From: an uncultured Pseudomonadales bacterium
Lineage (GTDB): Bacteria > Pseudomonadota > Gammaproteobacteria > Pseudomonadales > Azotimanducaceae
Direction of reading: 5' to 3'
Assembly (NCBI GenBank): GCA_943787425.1
Contig: CALSMJ010000004.1
Coordinates: 434,001 to 498,000, forward strand
Length of the DNA: 64,000 bases
In this document: in pieces, positions 37,101 to 44,873 of the stretch
Position numbering within the stretch: the first letter of the stretch is position 1
How the letters are laid out: every line of letters starts with the position of its first letter
The notes under the pieces: generated by a model
Databases searched by the model: none
What the model saw: the letters and a program-made list of their open reading frames with translations, nothing else
Told to the model about the DNA's origin: nothing
Made by a program: the position numbers and the translations under genes

Positions 37101-37559
37101 CATGGGCGCATCGAGCAGGGTCTTTCGAAAGGCGGCGGCTTCCGCCAAGGTGGTGTCGCCATTGGTGCCTGAAATGAGGGGGACCTCGTGCGCCTTCGCC
37201 AGCGCCCGAGCCCCTGCTTTATTACCAAATTGCTCGAGTTGGGCGGCGGTAGGCCCAACAAAGGTGATGCCAGCGGCGTCGCAAGCCGCAGCGAAATCAT
37301 GGCGTTCACTGAGGAACCCGTAACCTGGGTGAATGGCATCGGCGTCGGTTGCAACCGCTGCGGCAATGATGGCGTCGATATCCAAATAAGCGGCGGCGCC
37401 CGCGCCGGGCAGGCAGTAATGATCGTCTGCTAGGTGTACATGCTGGGCCAGGCCATCGTCTTCGGGATAAACGCTGATGCAGGTAATGCCGAGGTCTTGG
37501 GCGGTTGTAATGATGCGTACAGCGATTTCCCCGCGGTTTGCGATGAGTAATCTGTTCAT
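34158..37559 (-). CDS. Single-chain biotin-dependent acyl-CoA carboxylase (BC-BCCP-CT fusion)
   Basis: An intact 1133-residue multidomain carboxylase. Residues 1-450 are biotin carboxylase ('LLIANRGEIAVRI', 'HPGYGFLSERHDFA', 'AVHGGGGRGMRVV', 'FIEANARLQVEHTVTE'). Residues 457-486 are a hexapeptide-repeat linker. Residues about 525-600 are a biotinyl domain with Lys562 in 'MDAMKMEHVVSAPESG'. Residues about 630-1133 are a carboxyltransferase with both halves ('GRPGDTDGAGIAGLD', 'GRCFAGNAVLLGCSDI', 'LVDCPGIMVGPEIEK', 'RKGYGLGAQAMTGGGFKA'). This order matches long-chain acyl-CoA carboxylase-type single-chain enzymes, which make homohexamers. Which acyl-CoA it uses is not visible. It is divergent from an enoyl-CoA hydratase. 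Confidence 0.9.
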   Translation of the reverse strand: MNRLLIANRGEIAVRIITTAQDLGITCISVYPEDDGLAQHVHLADDHYCLPGAGAAAYLDIDAIIAAAVATDADAIHPGYGFLSERHDFAAACDAAGITFVGPTAAQLEQFGNKAGARALAKAHEVPLISGTNGDTTLAEAAAFRKTLLDAPMLIKAVHGGGGRGMRVVQAADDLETRFERCQSEAALAFGQSAVYVEQYLPHVRHIEVQILGDGQGGVIHLWERDCSVQRQNQKLIEIAPSPAIPASTRDQLLQDAVCMAQAANYRGLGTFEFLVDADQPARYFFIEANARLQVEHTVTECITGLDLVALQLKVADGASLADLNLTEPPQAEGFAIQCRVNMETLSEKGFFKPTGGQITHYAPPTGIGVRVDGFAYRGYQTSTRYDSLLAKVIVHSRSPEFASATAKARRALADFQIEGFETNLTFLQDLLNQPEFTNSTLLTQYVDTHLAEISARLSEAALSAKTALSEKTAMSGTTALSGTTALTDQSKPGAAVDTQDPLAVLNHRAAEKPPAPELAANTPSGSLAIGAPLQGTVVEINVTPNQEVYAGQPLLVMDAMKMEHVVSAPESGVIVQIAVATGDAVFEDHALLYLMPGAVTVTDATTNTQVDLDHIRPDLAEANLRHQYGLDENRPAAVAKRRKTLHRTARENVNDLCDPESFIEYGSLAIAAQRRRRSVQDLMENTPGDGMVCGIGSVNGDLFPDKDTQCVVMSYDYMVLAGTQGLQNHRKKDRMFEVAEQLKLPIILLAEGGGGRPGDTDGAGIAGLDCLAFQLYAALSGLVPRIGITSGRCFAGNAVLLGCSDIVIATEDSNIGIGGPAMIEGGGLGVFTPDEVGPMSVQVPNGVVDIAVKDEAEAMFMAKKLLSYFQGPVSEFTCDDQRKLRAAVPENRLRVYDIHEIINCIADTDSVLELRPHFGVGMITAFIRVAGKPMGLIANDPVHLSGAIDSDGADKAARFMQLCDAFDLPIVSLVDCPGIMVGPEIEKTALVRHASRVFVTCTSLTVPLFAIVLRKGYGLGAQAMTGGGFKASAFTVTWPTGEFGGMGLEGAVKLGYRKELEAITDPEQRRVEYEKRVAQMYDRGKAVNFATAFEIDEVIDPKDTRHWIISGLKSTPKPIPRAGKKRPFIDTW
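36102..36191 (-). repeat. 18-bp tandem repeat coding a hexapeptide linker
   Basis: Five 18-nt units beginning GGCTG on the plus strand (36102, 36120, 36138, 36156, 36174), the last one divergent. On the coding strand they give ALSAKT, ALSEKT, AMSGTT, ALSGTT-like hexapeptides between the biotin carboxylase and biotinyl domains. Such units could change number without breaking the frame. Confidence 0.8.
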
Positions 37560-37696
37560 GGCGTGCGACTCAACAAAGATGAACTGTAAAGCTATAGCAA
37601 CGCCAGCAATTTGTCAGCGGCTTGTCGGATCAAATTTAGCGCGAGTGCACAAAGTGCCATGATAGACTTCGAAGGAATATATTTAGGAGCATGTTG

Positions 37697-38518
37697 ATGA
37701 CAACAATCGAAACAGGTACGAATGATCTGCTGGCGGAAAATCTTAATGGGGTCGGGGTGATCACCTTAAATCGACCGGATGCGCGTAATGCGATGTCTGG
37801 TGAGATGAATGCAGCGTTGGCGCGCACGTTAGCTGCTTGGGAGTTAGATTCGGCAATTAAGTGCATCATCTTAACCGGCGCCGGAAAAGGGTTTTGCGCA
37901 GGCGGTGATGTAAAGGGTATGGCAGCCTCCGGTGATGGCACAGTGGGTGACAACACAATCGATGGCGCAATTCATGCGCAGCGGGTAACCCAAAGGGCAA
38001 CGGCGGGTAAATTGTTCAAAATGCCCAAACCGACGATTGCAGCCTTACCGGGCGCAGCCGCAGGCGCCGGCTTAAGTTTCGCCTTGGCCTGCGATCTGCG
38101 GGTGATGGCCTCGAGCGCGATAATGACGACCGCCTTTGCGCGCGTTGGTTTCTCTGGCGACTATGGTGGCACCTATTTTATGACCCAGCTGTTGGGCACC
38201 GCCAAGGCGCGGGAGTTGTATTACTTGTCAGACCGGGTTGATGCCGCCGAAGCCTTGCGGCTTGGGCTCGCCAATTGGGTGGTTGAGCCGGAAGATTTAA
38301 TGACCAAAGCGATGGAAATTGCAAACCGGCTTGCCGCGGGCCCAACCGTTGCCTACCGGTATATGAAAGAAAATTTGAATCGTGCTTTGGCGGGCGATGT
38401 CGATGATTGCATGGACTTAGAAGCCACCCATCACGTGCACTGTGGCCAGACGACCGATCATAAAGAAGCGACCAAAGCCTTTGTCGCGAAACGTGAACCG
38501 GTGTTTATCGGACGGTAA
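37697..38518 (+). CDS. Enoyl-CoA hydratase/isomerase family protein
   Basis: A 273-residue crotonase. 'VITLNRPDARNAMSGEMNAA' at the N-terminus, the oxyanion motif 'GAGKGFCAGGDVKGM' and 'ALPGAAAGAGLSFALACDLR' are typical. The later 'RVGFSGDYGGTYFMTQLLG' has Asp/Tyr where classical hydratases carry the second Glu, so isomerase or other crotonase chemistry is possible. The ATG at 37697 lies 7 nt after AGGAG; the ATG at 37691 is too close to it. It is divergent from the single-chain carboxylase across about 135 nt, suggesting joint control in acyl-CoA metabolism. Confidence 0.88.
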   Translation: MTTIETGTNDLLAENLNGVGVITLNRPDARNAMSGEMNAALARTLAAWELDSAIKCIILTGAGKGFCAGGDVKGMAASGDGTVGDNTIDGAIHAQRVTQRATAGKLFKMPKPTIAALPGAAAGAGLSFALACDLRVMASSAIMTTAFARVGFSGDYGGTYFMTQLLGTAKARELYYLSDRVDAAEALRLGLANWVVEPEDLMTKAMEIANRLAAGPTVAYRYMKENLNRALAGDVDDCMDLEATHHVHCGQTTDHKEATKAFVAKREPVFIGR

Positions 38519-38587
38519 TCGAAAGGCTTAAGTCAAAACGTTTTCGGTTTCGATCCAGGAACAATGAGCGCAAGGAGCAGGACGGGC

Positions 38588-39430
38588 GTGGCAATAGCAT
38601 ATTTGAACGGGCAGTGGATGCCGCCGAGCGAAGCCAAGGTTTCGGTTTTTGACCGAGGCTTTATGTTTGGCGATGGCGTTTATGAGGTTTTGCCAGTCTA
38701 TGACGGTAGGATTTTTACCAAAGCTCAGCACCTGGCGCGATTGCATCGGTCACAAGCCGAAATTGGCTTGGCGCCGGTTATGACAGCCGAGGCTTGGTCT
38801 AGGCTGTTAGATGAGGCAGTAGAAAGATCGGGCGAGGCGCAAGCGCTGATTTACATCCAGGTCACTCGGGGCGCAGCAACCGAGCGATCCCATGTCTACC
38901 CAGATAGTCCACCGACCGTTTTGCTGACGGTTACGGCCTTTCAGCCAAAAACAGTCACGGAAATTCAGCCTTTAAAGGTTGAAACGGCCGAAGATATTCG
39001 TTGGCATCGGGCCGACATCAAGGTAACGAGCTTGATTGCCAATGGCATGATCAAAAATCGAGCGCTGGCAAATGGCTATGACGATGCAATTATGATTCGG
39101 GGCGATAAAGTGACCGAAGGCACCGCTTCTAACGTATTTATGGTGGCTGATGGAGAGATCTTAACGCCACCCAAGAGTCAGTGGCTTTTGCACGGGATTA
39201 CGCGAGACGAGATGATTCAAGTGGCTGTCGAGGCGGGGTTGCCGCTGAGAGAGGTGGATTTCGACGAGGCGCGGTTGAGGACAGCTTCAGAAATTTGGTT
39301 GAGCTCGACAGGCCTAGAACTGGTGCCGGTGGGTCAATTGAACGATCAACGGATCGGGGACGGGTTGCCGGGACCACTTTGGCGACAAGTTTTTGAGGGT
39401 TTCCAGGCTCGCAAACGCCGAATCGATTGA
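38588..39430 (+). CDS. dat: D-amino acid aminotransferase (class IV PLP enzyme)
   Basis: A fold-type IV transaminase of about 280 residues, best matching D-alanine transaminase. Motifs: 'VFDRGFMFGDGVYEVLPVYD' at the N-terminus, the PLP Lys region 'SLIANGMIKNRALANGYDDA', then 'VTEGTASNVFMV' and 'LLHGITRDEMIQVA'. It transfers amino groups between D-amino acids and 2-oxo acids. The GTG at 38588 (AAGGAG upstream, 10-nt spacing) aligns best with family starts. An ATG at 38564 would add eight residues and is a fair alternative. It follows the enoyl-CoA hydratase by 70 nt on the same strand. Discrimination from branched-chain or aminodeoxychorismate-type relatives rests on overall pattern only. Confidence 0.82.
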   Translation: MAIAYLNGQWMPPSEAKVSVFDRGFMFGDGVYEVLPVYDGRIFTKAQHLARLHRSQAEIGLAPVMTAEAWSRLLDEAVERSGEAQALIYIQVTRGAATERSHVYPDSPPTVLLTVTAFQPKTVTEIQPLKVETAEDIRWHRADIKVTSLIANGMIKNRALANGYDDAIMIRGDKVTEGTASNVFMVADGEILTPPKSQWLLHGITRDEMIQVAVEAGLPLREVDFDEARLRTASEIWLSSTGLELVPVGQLNDQRIGDGLPGPLWRQVFEGFQARKRRID

Positions 39431-39520
39431 AAATATCGATCAAGCTAAGCTAAAACATTCATTGGACGTTCAGTCGATGTCCGATTTAAAGTACGACCAC
39501 TAAAACCTAGGAGAAGAAAG

Positions 39521-39940
39521 ATGGCGTTGAAAGACTCCAAGACGGAACAAAACTTGAAAGACGCATTTGCGGGTGAATCTCAGGCGAATCGTCGTTACCT
39601 GTACTTCGCATCAAAAGCGGATGTTGAAGGCTACAACGATGTCGCTGCGGTATTTCGCTCCACTGCGGAAGGTGAAACGGGCCATGCCCACGGGCACTTA
39701 GAGTATTTAGAAGAGACGGGCGATCCCGCAACGGGTTTGCCAATTGGCAGCACTTCGGACAACTTGAAGGCCTCGGTGGCTGGCGAAACCCATGAGTACA
39801 CTGATATGTACCCGGGTATGGCATCAACCGCTCGGGATGAAGGGTTCGACGAAATCGCAGATTGGTTCGAAACGTTGGCCAAGGCTGAGCGGAGCCACGC
39901 CAATCGATTCCAAAAGGCGCTGGACTCACTAGACGCCTAA
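39521..39940 (+). CDS. Rubrerythrin (diiron domain only)
   Basis: A 139-residue four-helix ferritin-like diiron protein that reduces peroxide. Iron ligands appear in '[14 protein letters not shown]' (Glu), '[17 protein letters not shown]' (ExxH), '[19 protein letters not shown]' and '[16 protein letters not shown]' (ExxH). The C-terminal rubredoxin domain of classical rubrerythrin is absent, as in many aerobic bacteria, so an external electron donor is needed. AGGAGAAG lies before the ATG. A terminator follows the stop, and the DUF3501 gene begins 65 nt later. Confidence 0.92.
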   Translation: MALKDSKTEQNLKDAFAGESQANRRYLYFASKADVEGYNDVAAVFRSTAEGETGHAHGHLEYLEETGDPATGLPIGSTSDNLKASVAGETHEYTDMYPGMASTARDEGFDEIADWFETLAKAERSHANRFQKALDSLDA

Positions 39941-39966
39941 ATTGGGCAAGCAGTTGGGTTGTTGAT

Positions 39967-39993
39967 AACGCGCCCTTCAGGGCGCGTTTTTTA
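39967..39993 (+). terminator. Rho-independent terminator after rubrerythrin
   Basis: Stem AACGCGCCC/GGGCGCGTT, loop TTCA, then TTTTTT. It lies 26 nt after the rubrerythrin stop and just before the DUF3501 ribosome site, so it may attenuate read-through into that gene. Confidence 0.82.
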
Positions 39994-40005
39994 TGGAGAA
40001 GACAA

Positions 40006-40587
40006 ATGTTAAGTCGAGCAGATTTGTGGTCCCTTGAGGACTATTCGGTACATCGGGCGAGTTTTAGGGAAGCGGTACTAGCCCACAAAAAAAATCGTAG
40101 GGTATTGATCGGTCAGCACGTCCAGCTGATCTTTGAAGATCAAACCACCATAAAATACCAGATTCAGGAAATGCTTCGGATCGAGAAGATTTTTGAAGCC
40201 GCTGGCATTCAAGAGGAGTTGGACGCTTACAACCCGTTGATTCCGGAAGGCAAGAACTGGAAGTGCACCTTGCTGATTCAATATGGCGATATTGAAGAAC
40301 GCAAGCGTCGGTTGACCGACCTGGTCGGCATAGAAGATAAGATCTGGGTCCAAATTGGCGAGGGTCAAAAAATCTGGCCGATTGCCGATGAGGATATGGA
40401 TCGCAGCAAAGAAGATAAAACGGCAGCCGTGCACTTTATGCGCTACGAGCTGACCGATGCAGACCGGGCCGCGGCGAAGGCGGGCGCGGAGATCGTCTTT
40501 GGGGTCGCGCATGTGGCCTATCCATCAGAGCCGGTTGTGTTGTCTGAAATCTCGAAAGCGGCCTTGGTTGCTGACTTGAGCGACTAG
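40006..40587 (+). CDS. DUF3501 family protein
   Basis: A 193-residue cytoplasmic protein matching the DUF3501 family, which has no known activity. Recognisable stretches are 'RRVLIGQHVQLIFEDQTTIK' then 'YQIQEMLRIEKIFE', 'YNPLIPEGKNWKCTLLIQYG' and 'VHFMRYEL'. In other bacteria the family is often next to rubrerythrin and Fe-S heterodisulfide-reductase-like genes; here only rubrerythrin is present. A role in peroxide or iron handling is inferred from that association. GGAGAAGAC precedes the ATG. A terminator follows. Confidence 0.82.
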   Translation: MLSRADLWSLEDYSVHRASFREAVLAHKKNRRVLIGQHVQLIFEDQTTIKYQIQEMLRIEKIFEAAGIQEELDAYNPLIPEGKNWKCTLLIQYGDIEERKRRLTDLVGIEDKIWVQIGEGQKIWPIADEDMDRSKEDKTAAVHFMRYELTDADRAAAKAGAEIVFGVAHVAYPSEPVVLSEISKAALVADLSD

Positions 40588-40630
40588 CGCTCGCAGCCGT
40601 TTTCAAACGGTGAATTAAGCGGGAAACGAT

Positions 40631-40656
40631 AAAAGCCGGTAATAACCGGCTTTTTG
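40631..40656 (+). terminator. Rho-independent terminator after DUF3501 gene
   Basis: Stem AAAGCCGGT/ACCGGCTTT, loop AATA, with TTTTT at the end. It lies 45 nt after the DUF3501 stop. Confidence 0.82.
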
Positions 40657-40730
40657 GTCTACAGTGTTGTGCTAGGCCGCCCGCAAGGCGTGCTTTATAA
40701 TTTTCGTTTTTGAAAGAGTCGGAATGTACT

Positions 40731-41327
40731 ATGAGACAGTCGTTAATCCCGCAGTTTTTGATGATTGGCGCGCTACTGCTGCTCAGCGGCTGCGGCGTCA
40801 ATAATTTGCCAACCCTCGATGAAGGCGTGAAGGCCGCATGGTCTCAGGTGCAAAATCAATATCAGCGTCGGGCTGATTTGATTCCAAACCTCGTCGCCAC
40901 CGTGAAAGGCTACGCGGCCCAAGAACGCGAGACCCTGCTTGCGGTAACCGAAGCCCGAGCCAAGGTAGGCAGTATGCAGGTCGACCCGAGTTTGATCGAC
41001 GACCCAGCGCGATTGCAGCAATTTGAACAAGCCCAAAGCAAGCTATCTGGCGCGCTCAGTCGGTTGATGGTGGTGGTTGAAAAGTACCCCGACCTCAAAT
41101 CGAATCAAAACTTTCTAGCCCTGCAGTCGCAACTTGAAGGCACGGAAAACCGCATTAGCATTGCGCGCCGCGACTATATCAACAGCATTGCGGGATACAA
41201 CACGGAGCTACGCACTTACCCCGGTAAACTTTGGCATGGCTGGCTGTACCCCGAGCTCACGATTCGGCAAGACTATTACGAAGCAACCGCAGCGGCCGCA
41301 GATCAGCCGCCTGCGGTGACGTTTTAG
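40731..41327 (+). CDS. LemA-family lipoprotein
   Basis: A 198-residue envelope protein with a lipoprotein signal ('IGALLLLSGCG'). The LemA core follows: 'AWSQVQNQYQRRADLIPNLV' and 'ATVKGYAAQERETL', then long amphipathic helices ending in 'RRDYINSIAGYNTELRTYPG'. The family's molecular role is unclear. It is the first gene of a LemA-TPM-TPM operon: its TAG overlaps the GTG of the next gene (41325-41329). The ATG at 40731 is chosen over an upstream TTG because it begins the signal peptide. Confidence 0.88.
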   Translation: MRQSLIPQFLMIGALLLLSGCGVNNLPTLDEGVKAAWSQVQNQYQRRADLIPNLVATVKGYAAQERETLLAVTEARAKVGSMQVDPSLIDDPARLQQFEQAQSKLSGALSRLMVVVEKYPDLKSNQNFLALQSQLEGTENRISIARRDYINSIAGYNTELRTYPGKLWHGWLYPELTIRQDYYEATAAAADQPPAVTF

Positions 41328-42073
41328 TGAAGGGATTTGTCTTAACGGTCCTTCTTTTAGCGCTGAGTCTGCAGGCCTACCCGGCTGACTTGGTTTTCCC
41401 AAAACTAACCGGGCGCGTCGTCGATGAGGCTGGCCTGATCAGTGCGGGGGACCAAAGATTAATCAATGCCGCGTCCCGAAGTCTTGAGCAAACCTTGGGG
41501 CATCAATTGGTCGTGGTCACCGTCAAAGACCTGCAAGGGGTTGTGATCGAGGATTTTGGCTATCAGCTTGGCCGACACTGGGGGATTGGTCAGGCCGAGG
41601 CGAACAATGGCGTGCTGCTGATTGTGGCGCAAGCCGAGCGCAAGGTTCGCGTTGAAGTGGGTTATGGGCTCGAGGGAGATTTAACCGATGCAAGGTCGAG
41701 TCAAATTATCCAGGGGATCATGCTGCCGCGTTTTAAAGCGGGTCAGGTGTCGGCCGGGATTGCCGCAGGCAGTGAGGCGATTCGGCAGGTTTTTCAAGGC
41801 GAGTTTGTGCCGCCTAAGGTGACTCGATCGCGCGCCTCGGGCGCAGCGCCCCCGATGTTGCTCGGGTTACTGTTCGGCTTGTTTTTCCTGAGTAAAATTA
41901 TCGGCTTGGTTGCTGGCGGTGTACTAGGCGTGCCAGTCGGCACCGGGCGGCGTCATCGCGGCGGCTATATAGGTGGGGTCGGCGGTTTTGGCGGTGGTGG
42001 CGGTTTTGGTGGCGGCGGCTTTGGCGGCGGTGGCGGCGGTTTTGGTGGCGGTGGCGCGAGCGGAGGTTGGTGA
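41327..42073 (+). CDS. TPM-domain protein with Gly-rich tail (YgcG-like)
   Basis: A 248-residue exported membrane protein. Signal peptide 'FVLTVLLLALSLQAYP', then a TPM domain ('LTGRVVDEAGLISAGDQRLI', 'VVVTVKDLQGVVIEDFGYQL', 'NNGVLLIVAQAERKVRVEVG', 'GLEGDLTDARSSQII'), a membrane segment near residue 190 and a tail of about 35 residues that is almost only Gly with Phe. TPM proteins may have phosphatase activity or act in envelope repair, mostly untested in bacteria. The GTG start overlaps the lemA stop, and its TGA overlaps the next ATG (TGATG), so all three genes are coupled. Confidence 0.85.
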   Translation: MKGFVLTVLLLALSLQAYPADLVFPKLTGRVVDEAGLISAGDQRLINAASRSLEQTLGHQLVVVTVKDLQGVVIEDFGYQLGRHWGIGQAEANNGVLLIVAQAERKVRVEVGYGLEGDLTDARSSQIIQGIMLPRFKAGQVSAGIAAGSEAIRQVFQGEFVPPKVTRSRASGAAPPMLLGLLFGLFFLSKIIGLVAGGVLGVPVGTGRRHRGGYIGGVGGFGGGGGFGGGGFGGGGGGFGGGGASGGW

Positions 42074-42691
42074 TGAGCGGGTTATTGACGAAAACACAGC
42101 TGGCGGCCATTGCGGATCAAATTACCGAGATCGAAAAGACGACCGATGCCGAGATCGTGACGGTGCTAGCAAAGCAAGCCGATGATTATTACTACATCCC
42201 GACCCTCTGGGCGGCAATGGCGGGCGTGATTGCGCCGTCCGCGTTACTGCTGCTGCCGCATTGGTTGGTCTTGTCCGAAATTCTCTTGATCCAAGTCAGT
42301 TTGTTTGGGGTGCTGGCGCTGCTGCTTGCGCAGCCCGGTCTTACTCCGGCGCTTGATTCCCAAGCGTGTTCGGCATTGGCGGGCGAGCAACCTGGCGCGC
42401 AGGCAATTCCTTGAGAACAATTTGCACCATACCGAAGGCGGTCTGGGGGTGTTGATTTTTGTGTCGGAACTCGAGCGTTATGTTGAAATTCTTGCCGATC
42501 GGGGTGTGGCTGAGCAAATCCCTAACGAGACCTGGGCCCTAATTGTGCAGCGTTTTACGCAAAAGGTTGGGCAGGGGGAAGTCGACGTTGGCTTTGATCA
42601 GTGCTTGCAAGCGGTGGGCGCTGAGCTTTCCGCGAAGTTTCCGATTACCGCCGCTAAAAATGAGTTGCCTAACCATCTCGTATTGATCTAG
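42073..42691 (+). CDS. Second TPM-domain membrane protein, one frameshift
   Basis: A protein of about 205 residues starting at ATG 42073 inside the previous stop codon. The first frame gives 'LAAIADQITEIEKTTDAEIV' and two hydrophobic segments ('LWAAMAGVIAPSALLLLPHW', 'IQVSLFGVLALLLA'). Near 42350 the frame changes and continues 'LIPKRVRHWRASNLARRQFL', then 'GVLIFVSELERYVEILADRG' and 'VGFDQCLQAVGAELSAKFP', the usual C-terminus of this short TPM type. Both parts are family-like, so a one-base indel is likely. It acts presumably with the LemA and TPM partners in the envelope. Confidence 0.8.
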
Positions 42692-42707
42692 TGCGCATGG
42701 CTTTCGA

Positions 42708-43514
42708 TCAGGCCGAAGGGTGTTTAGGCGCCGTAGGTCCATAAGTCATAAATTTATCGATGGCCTCTGCAACGGCATCAGGCGCGTGCACGGCCACTTC
42801 ATGACCAACCCGTGACAACACGGCCAGATCGGCATTTGGCAAGCGCTGATAGTCCTGTAAATTAGCATTGAGCAAGCCATCTCCAGAGCCAGCAATGACC
42901 AACGTAGGGGTGGTCAGATCGCCCAATTGCGCCGTTAGGTTGAGTTTGGACATGGTTTCAAGGCCTCCGGCAATATGCCCGTCTGACACGGTCATAAGAT
43001 GGGTTACGCGATCCTCAAACCAGTCATCGTCTTCAAGCTCGGCAAGCGTGCGGCCTTGATGATACCGTTTCAGAAAAAAGGCTCGGTCCCCGCGCGCTCT
43101 TGCCGCGAGCTGTTTGTCGAGCAGTTCTTGGCTGTAAGGGCCGATGCCACCGCTTGGAATCGCGGCTTTCAGGATCAGTTTCGTGAGGCGCTCGCTATGA
43201 TGCACGCCCAATTGAAAGCCGATACCGCCGCCCATGCTGTGCCCGGCAAAGGCCACGCGCGCCAAGGCAAGGTGGTCCAATAAGCCAACGACATCCAAGG
43301 CATATTGCGCAATGTCGTAACCCGATTGGGTGTGCTGACTTTCGCCGGTGCCCCGACATTCCATCAAAATGATTTGATAGCGATCTTTTAGGCGCTCGGC
43401 AACGGGCATCCAGTTCACTCTAGAGGCGGTATAGCCATGGTGCAGCAATAACGGCGCGCCCTGTCCCAGAACCTCGTACCACAAGTCGGCGTTGTTGATG
43501 TTTGCGATCGGCAT
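42708..43514 (-). CDS. Alpha/beta hydrolase
   Basis: A 268-residue alpha/beta-hydrolase-fold enzyme. The oxyanion region 'LLLHHGYTASRVNW', nucleophile elbow Ser in 'AFAGHSMGGGIGFQLG', the acid Asp in 'VIAGSGDGLLNANL' and the catalytic His in 'LSRVGHEVAVHAPDA' form a complete triad. It is cytoplasmic (no signal). It could be an esterase, lactonase or meta-cleavage-product hydrolase; substrate not predictable. It converges on the TPM operon with a 16-nt gap between stops. Confidence 0.87.
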   Translation of the reverse strand: MPIANINNADLWYEVLGQGAPLLLHHGYTASRVNWMPVAERLKDRYQIILMECRGTGESQHTQSGYDIAQYALDVVGLLDHLALARVAFAGHSMGGGIGFQLGVHHSERLTKLILKAAIPSGGIGPYSQELLDKQLAARARGDRAFFLKRYHQGRTLAELEDDDWFEDRVTHLMTVSDGHIAGGLETMSKLNLTAQLGDLTTPTLVIAGSGDGLLNANLQDYQRLPNADLAVLSRVGHEVAVHAPDAVAEAIDKFMTYGPTAPKHPSA

Positions 43515-43928
43515 GATGGGCTCGTCTATTCGTAGAAATTGATCCTGTGGTTTTTATAGATTCAGATCAAGGGTTAATAGCGAATTTAAGCGACAGTGAC
43601 TGGGAGGCTTTGGCGGGTTGTTCGCCTTCAGGGCGCGTACCAGCCTTTTGATGACCGGCCTGCGGGAAAGACCAAGCGCAGCACGCGCCGTTTAGTCGAT
43701 TAGTTCGCCTTTGGTGCGCCGAGTCAAACGGGGTCAAGTTTGGCTTTTAGTCGATACAAACCTTTCATAAACAATTAGTTAGGCCGTAATTTTAGACCTA
43801 AAAGTGTTTGAGTTCTGATAGTACAGGTGCATAATGCAGGGGGGGAGTAGTGATGTTAAGTGTCATTTTCTCCTGACGTGGGTGAATTTTTCTTACCAAT
43901 TCATCGTGTTCGTTTCCAATAGCGCTCG
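43515..43928. other. Intergenic region upstream of the msh locus
   Basis: About 410 nt holding the promoters of two divergent units: the alpha/beta hydrolase and the pilus operon. One sigma70-type candidate is listed at 43808-43835. No further structure seen. Confidence 0.5.
43808..43835 (+). promoter_or_regulatory. Sigma70-type promoter candidate for the msh operon
   Basis: TTGAGT (43808-43813), 16 nt, CATAAT (43830-43835). It lies about 95 nt before mshI, the first gene of the pilus operon. Both boxes match four or five of six consensus bases. Confidence 0.4.
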
Positions 43929-44873
43929 ATGACAGCAAAGAAAGAGGTCAGTTTGAATTGGCTAAGACGGAAACGTCAAAAAAAACCAGGCGTCCTAGGG
44001 CTTGCTTTTTCTGAGCAAGGACTCGCAATGGTCTGGGTAGACCCAACGGCCGAAACGCAGAAATTAAAGCATTGGGAGCTGTTGGTTGAGTCGCCCTCTC
44101 AAATTGGGGCGCTGCTCGCTGAGCGCGTTGTCCAGCTAGAGTTGGAACACATGCCCTGCTCTGTCGTGCTCAGCGCGGATCATTACGAGCTGCAATTGGT
44201 CGAGGCGCCAAACGTGCCTGTTACAGAGCGCCTGGCCGCCGTGCGGTTTCTGTTAAAAGATAAGGTCAAAATTCCGCTTGATGATTTGAATATCGATGTC
44301 TTCTCGGTGCCTGAGGCCGCCTATCCGCGGCCGATGCTCTATGCAGTAGGCGCCTCCATGCAGCGTCTGATTGAAATTCGAGACTTGATTTTGGGTGCGG
44401 GTCTGCGGTTGGATCGAATCGATATTCGAGAGATGGCAGTTCGGTCTTTGGCGTTGGCCCTGGCGGAGACCGATGAAGGGCTTGCCGTGTTGGACGTGCG
44501 AGACGGCCAGGCCCGCTTGAGCCTAATGCGCGATGGCACCCTGTATTTGTGTCGCAGTCTGAACACGAAGATTGACCAGGCGTCCATGGCGAGCAGCGAT
44601 TGGGCCTTCAACTTTGAGCGGTTTTTGGTCGAGCTGCAGCGGTCCTTGGATTTTTTCGAGAATCAAATGGGGCAAGGCCAGGTGATGCAGTTGTTGCTTG
44701 CGCCCGTACCAGGCGTTACCAATCAGTTGATCGAGCAACTCAATCTGAACCTGGTTGCGCAAGCCTCGGCGCTGAATCTCAACGAGCTCTGGAATACCGG
44801 ATCCTTGTTGTCGGCGCGCGATCAGCATGAGGTGTTGTTTGCAGCCGGTGCGGTTTTGGGTGGGGATGCCTAG
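43929..44873 (+). CDS. mshI: MSHA biogenesis protein MshI (PilM-like)
   Basis: A 314-residue cytoplasmic protein with an actin-like PilM-type fold, part of the inner-membrane alignment complex of MSHA pili. Visible: 'VLGLAFSEQGLAMVWVDP', 'VVLSADHYELQLVEAPNVPV', 'AAVRFLLKDKVKIPLDDLNI' then DVFSVPE, 'GLRLDRIDIREMAVRSLALA' and, near the end, 'HEVLFAAGAVLGG'. It starts with an ATG lacking a strong ribosome site. Its TAG ends immediately before the ATG of the PilN-like gene (44874), so the genes are coupled. First gene of a long unidirectional pilus operon. Confidence 0.85.
   Translation: MTAKKEVSLNWLRRKRQKKPGVLGLAFSEQGLAMVWVDPTAETQKLKHWELLVESPSQIGALLAERVVQLELEHMPCSVVLSADHYELQLVEAPNVPVTERLAAVRFLLKDKVKIPLDDLNIDVFSVPEAAYPRPMLYAVGASMQRLIEIRDLILGAGLRLDRIDIREMAVRSLALALAETDEGLAVLDVRDGQARLSLMRDGTLYLCRSLNTKIDQASMASSDWAFNFERFLVELQRSLDFFENQMGQGQVMQLLLAPVPGVTNQLIEQLNLNLVAQASALNLNELWNTGSLLSARDQHEVLFAAGAVLGGDA

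Noticed and set aside
41960..42066. GGC/GGT-rich DNA as an independent repeat element
   Set aside because: It encodes the Gly-rich tail typical of YgcG-like TPM proteins and is explained by that.
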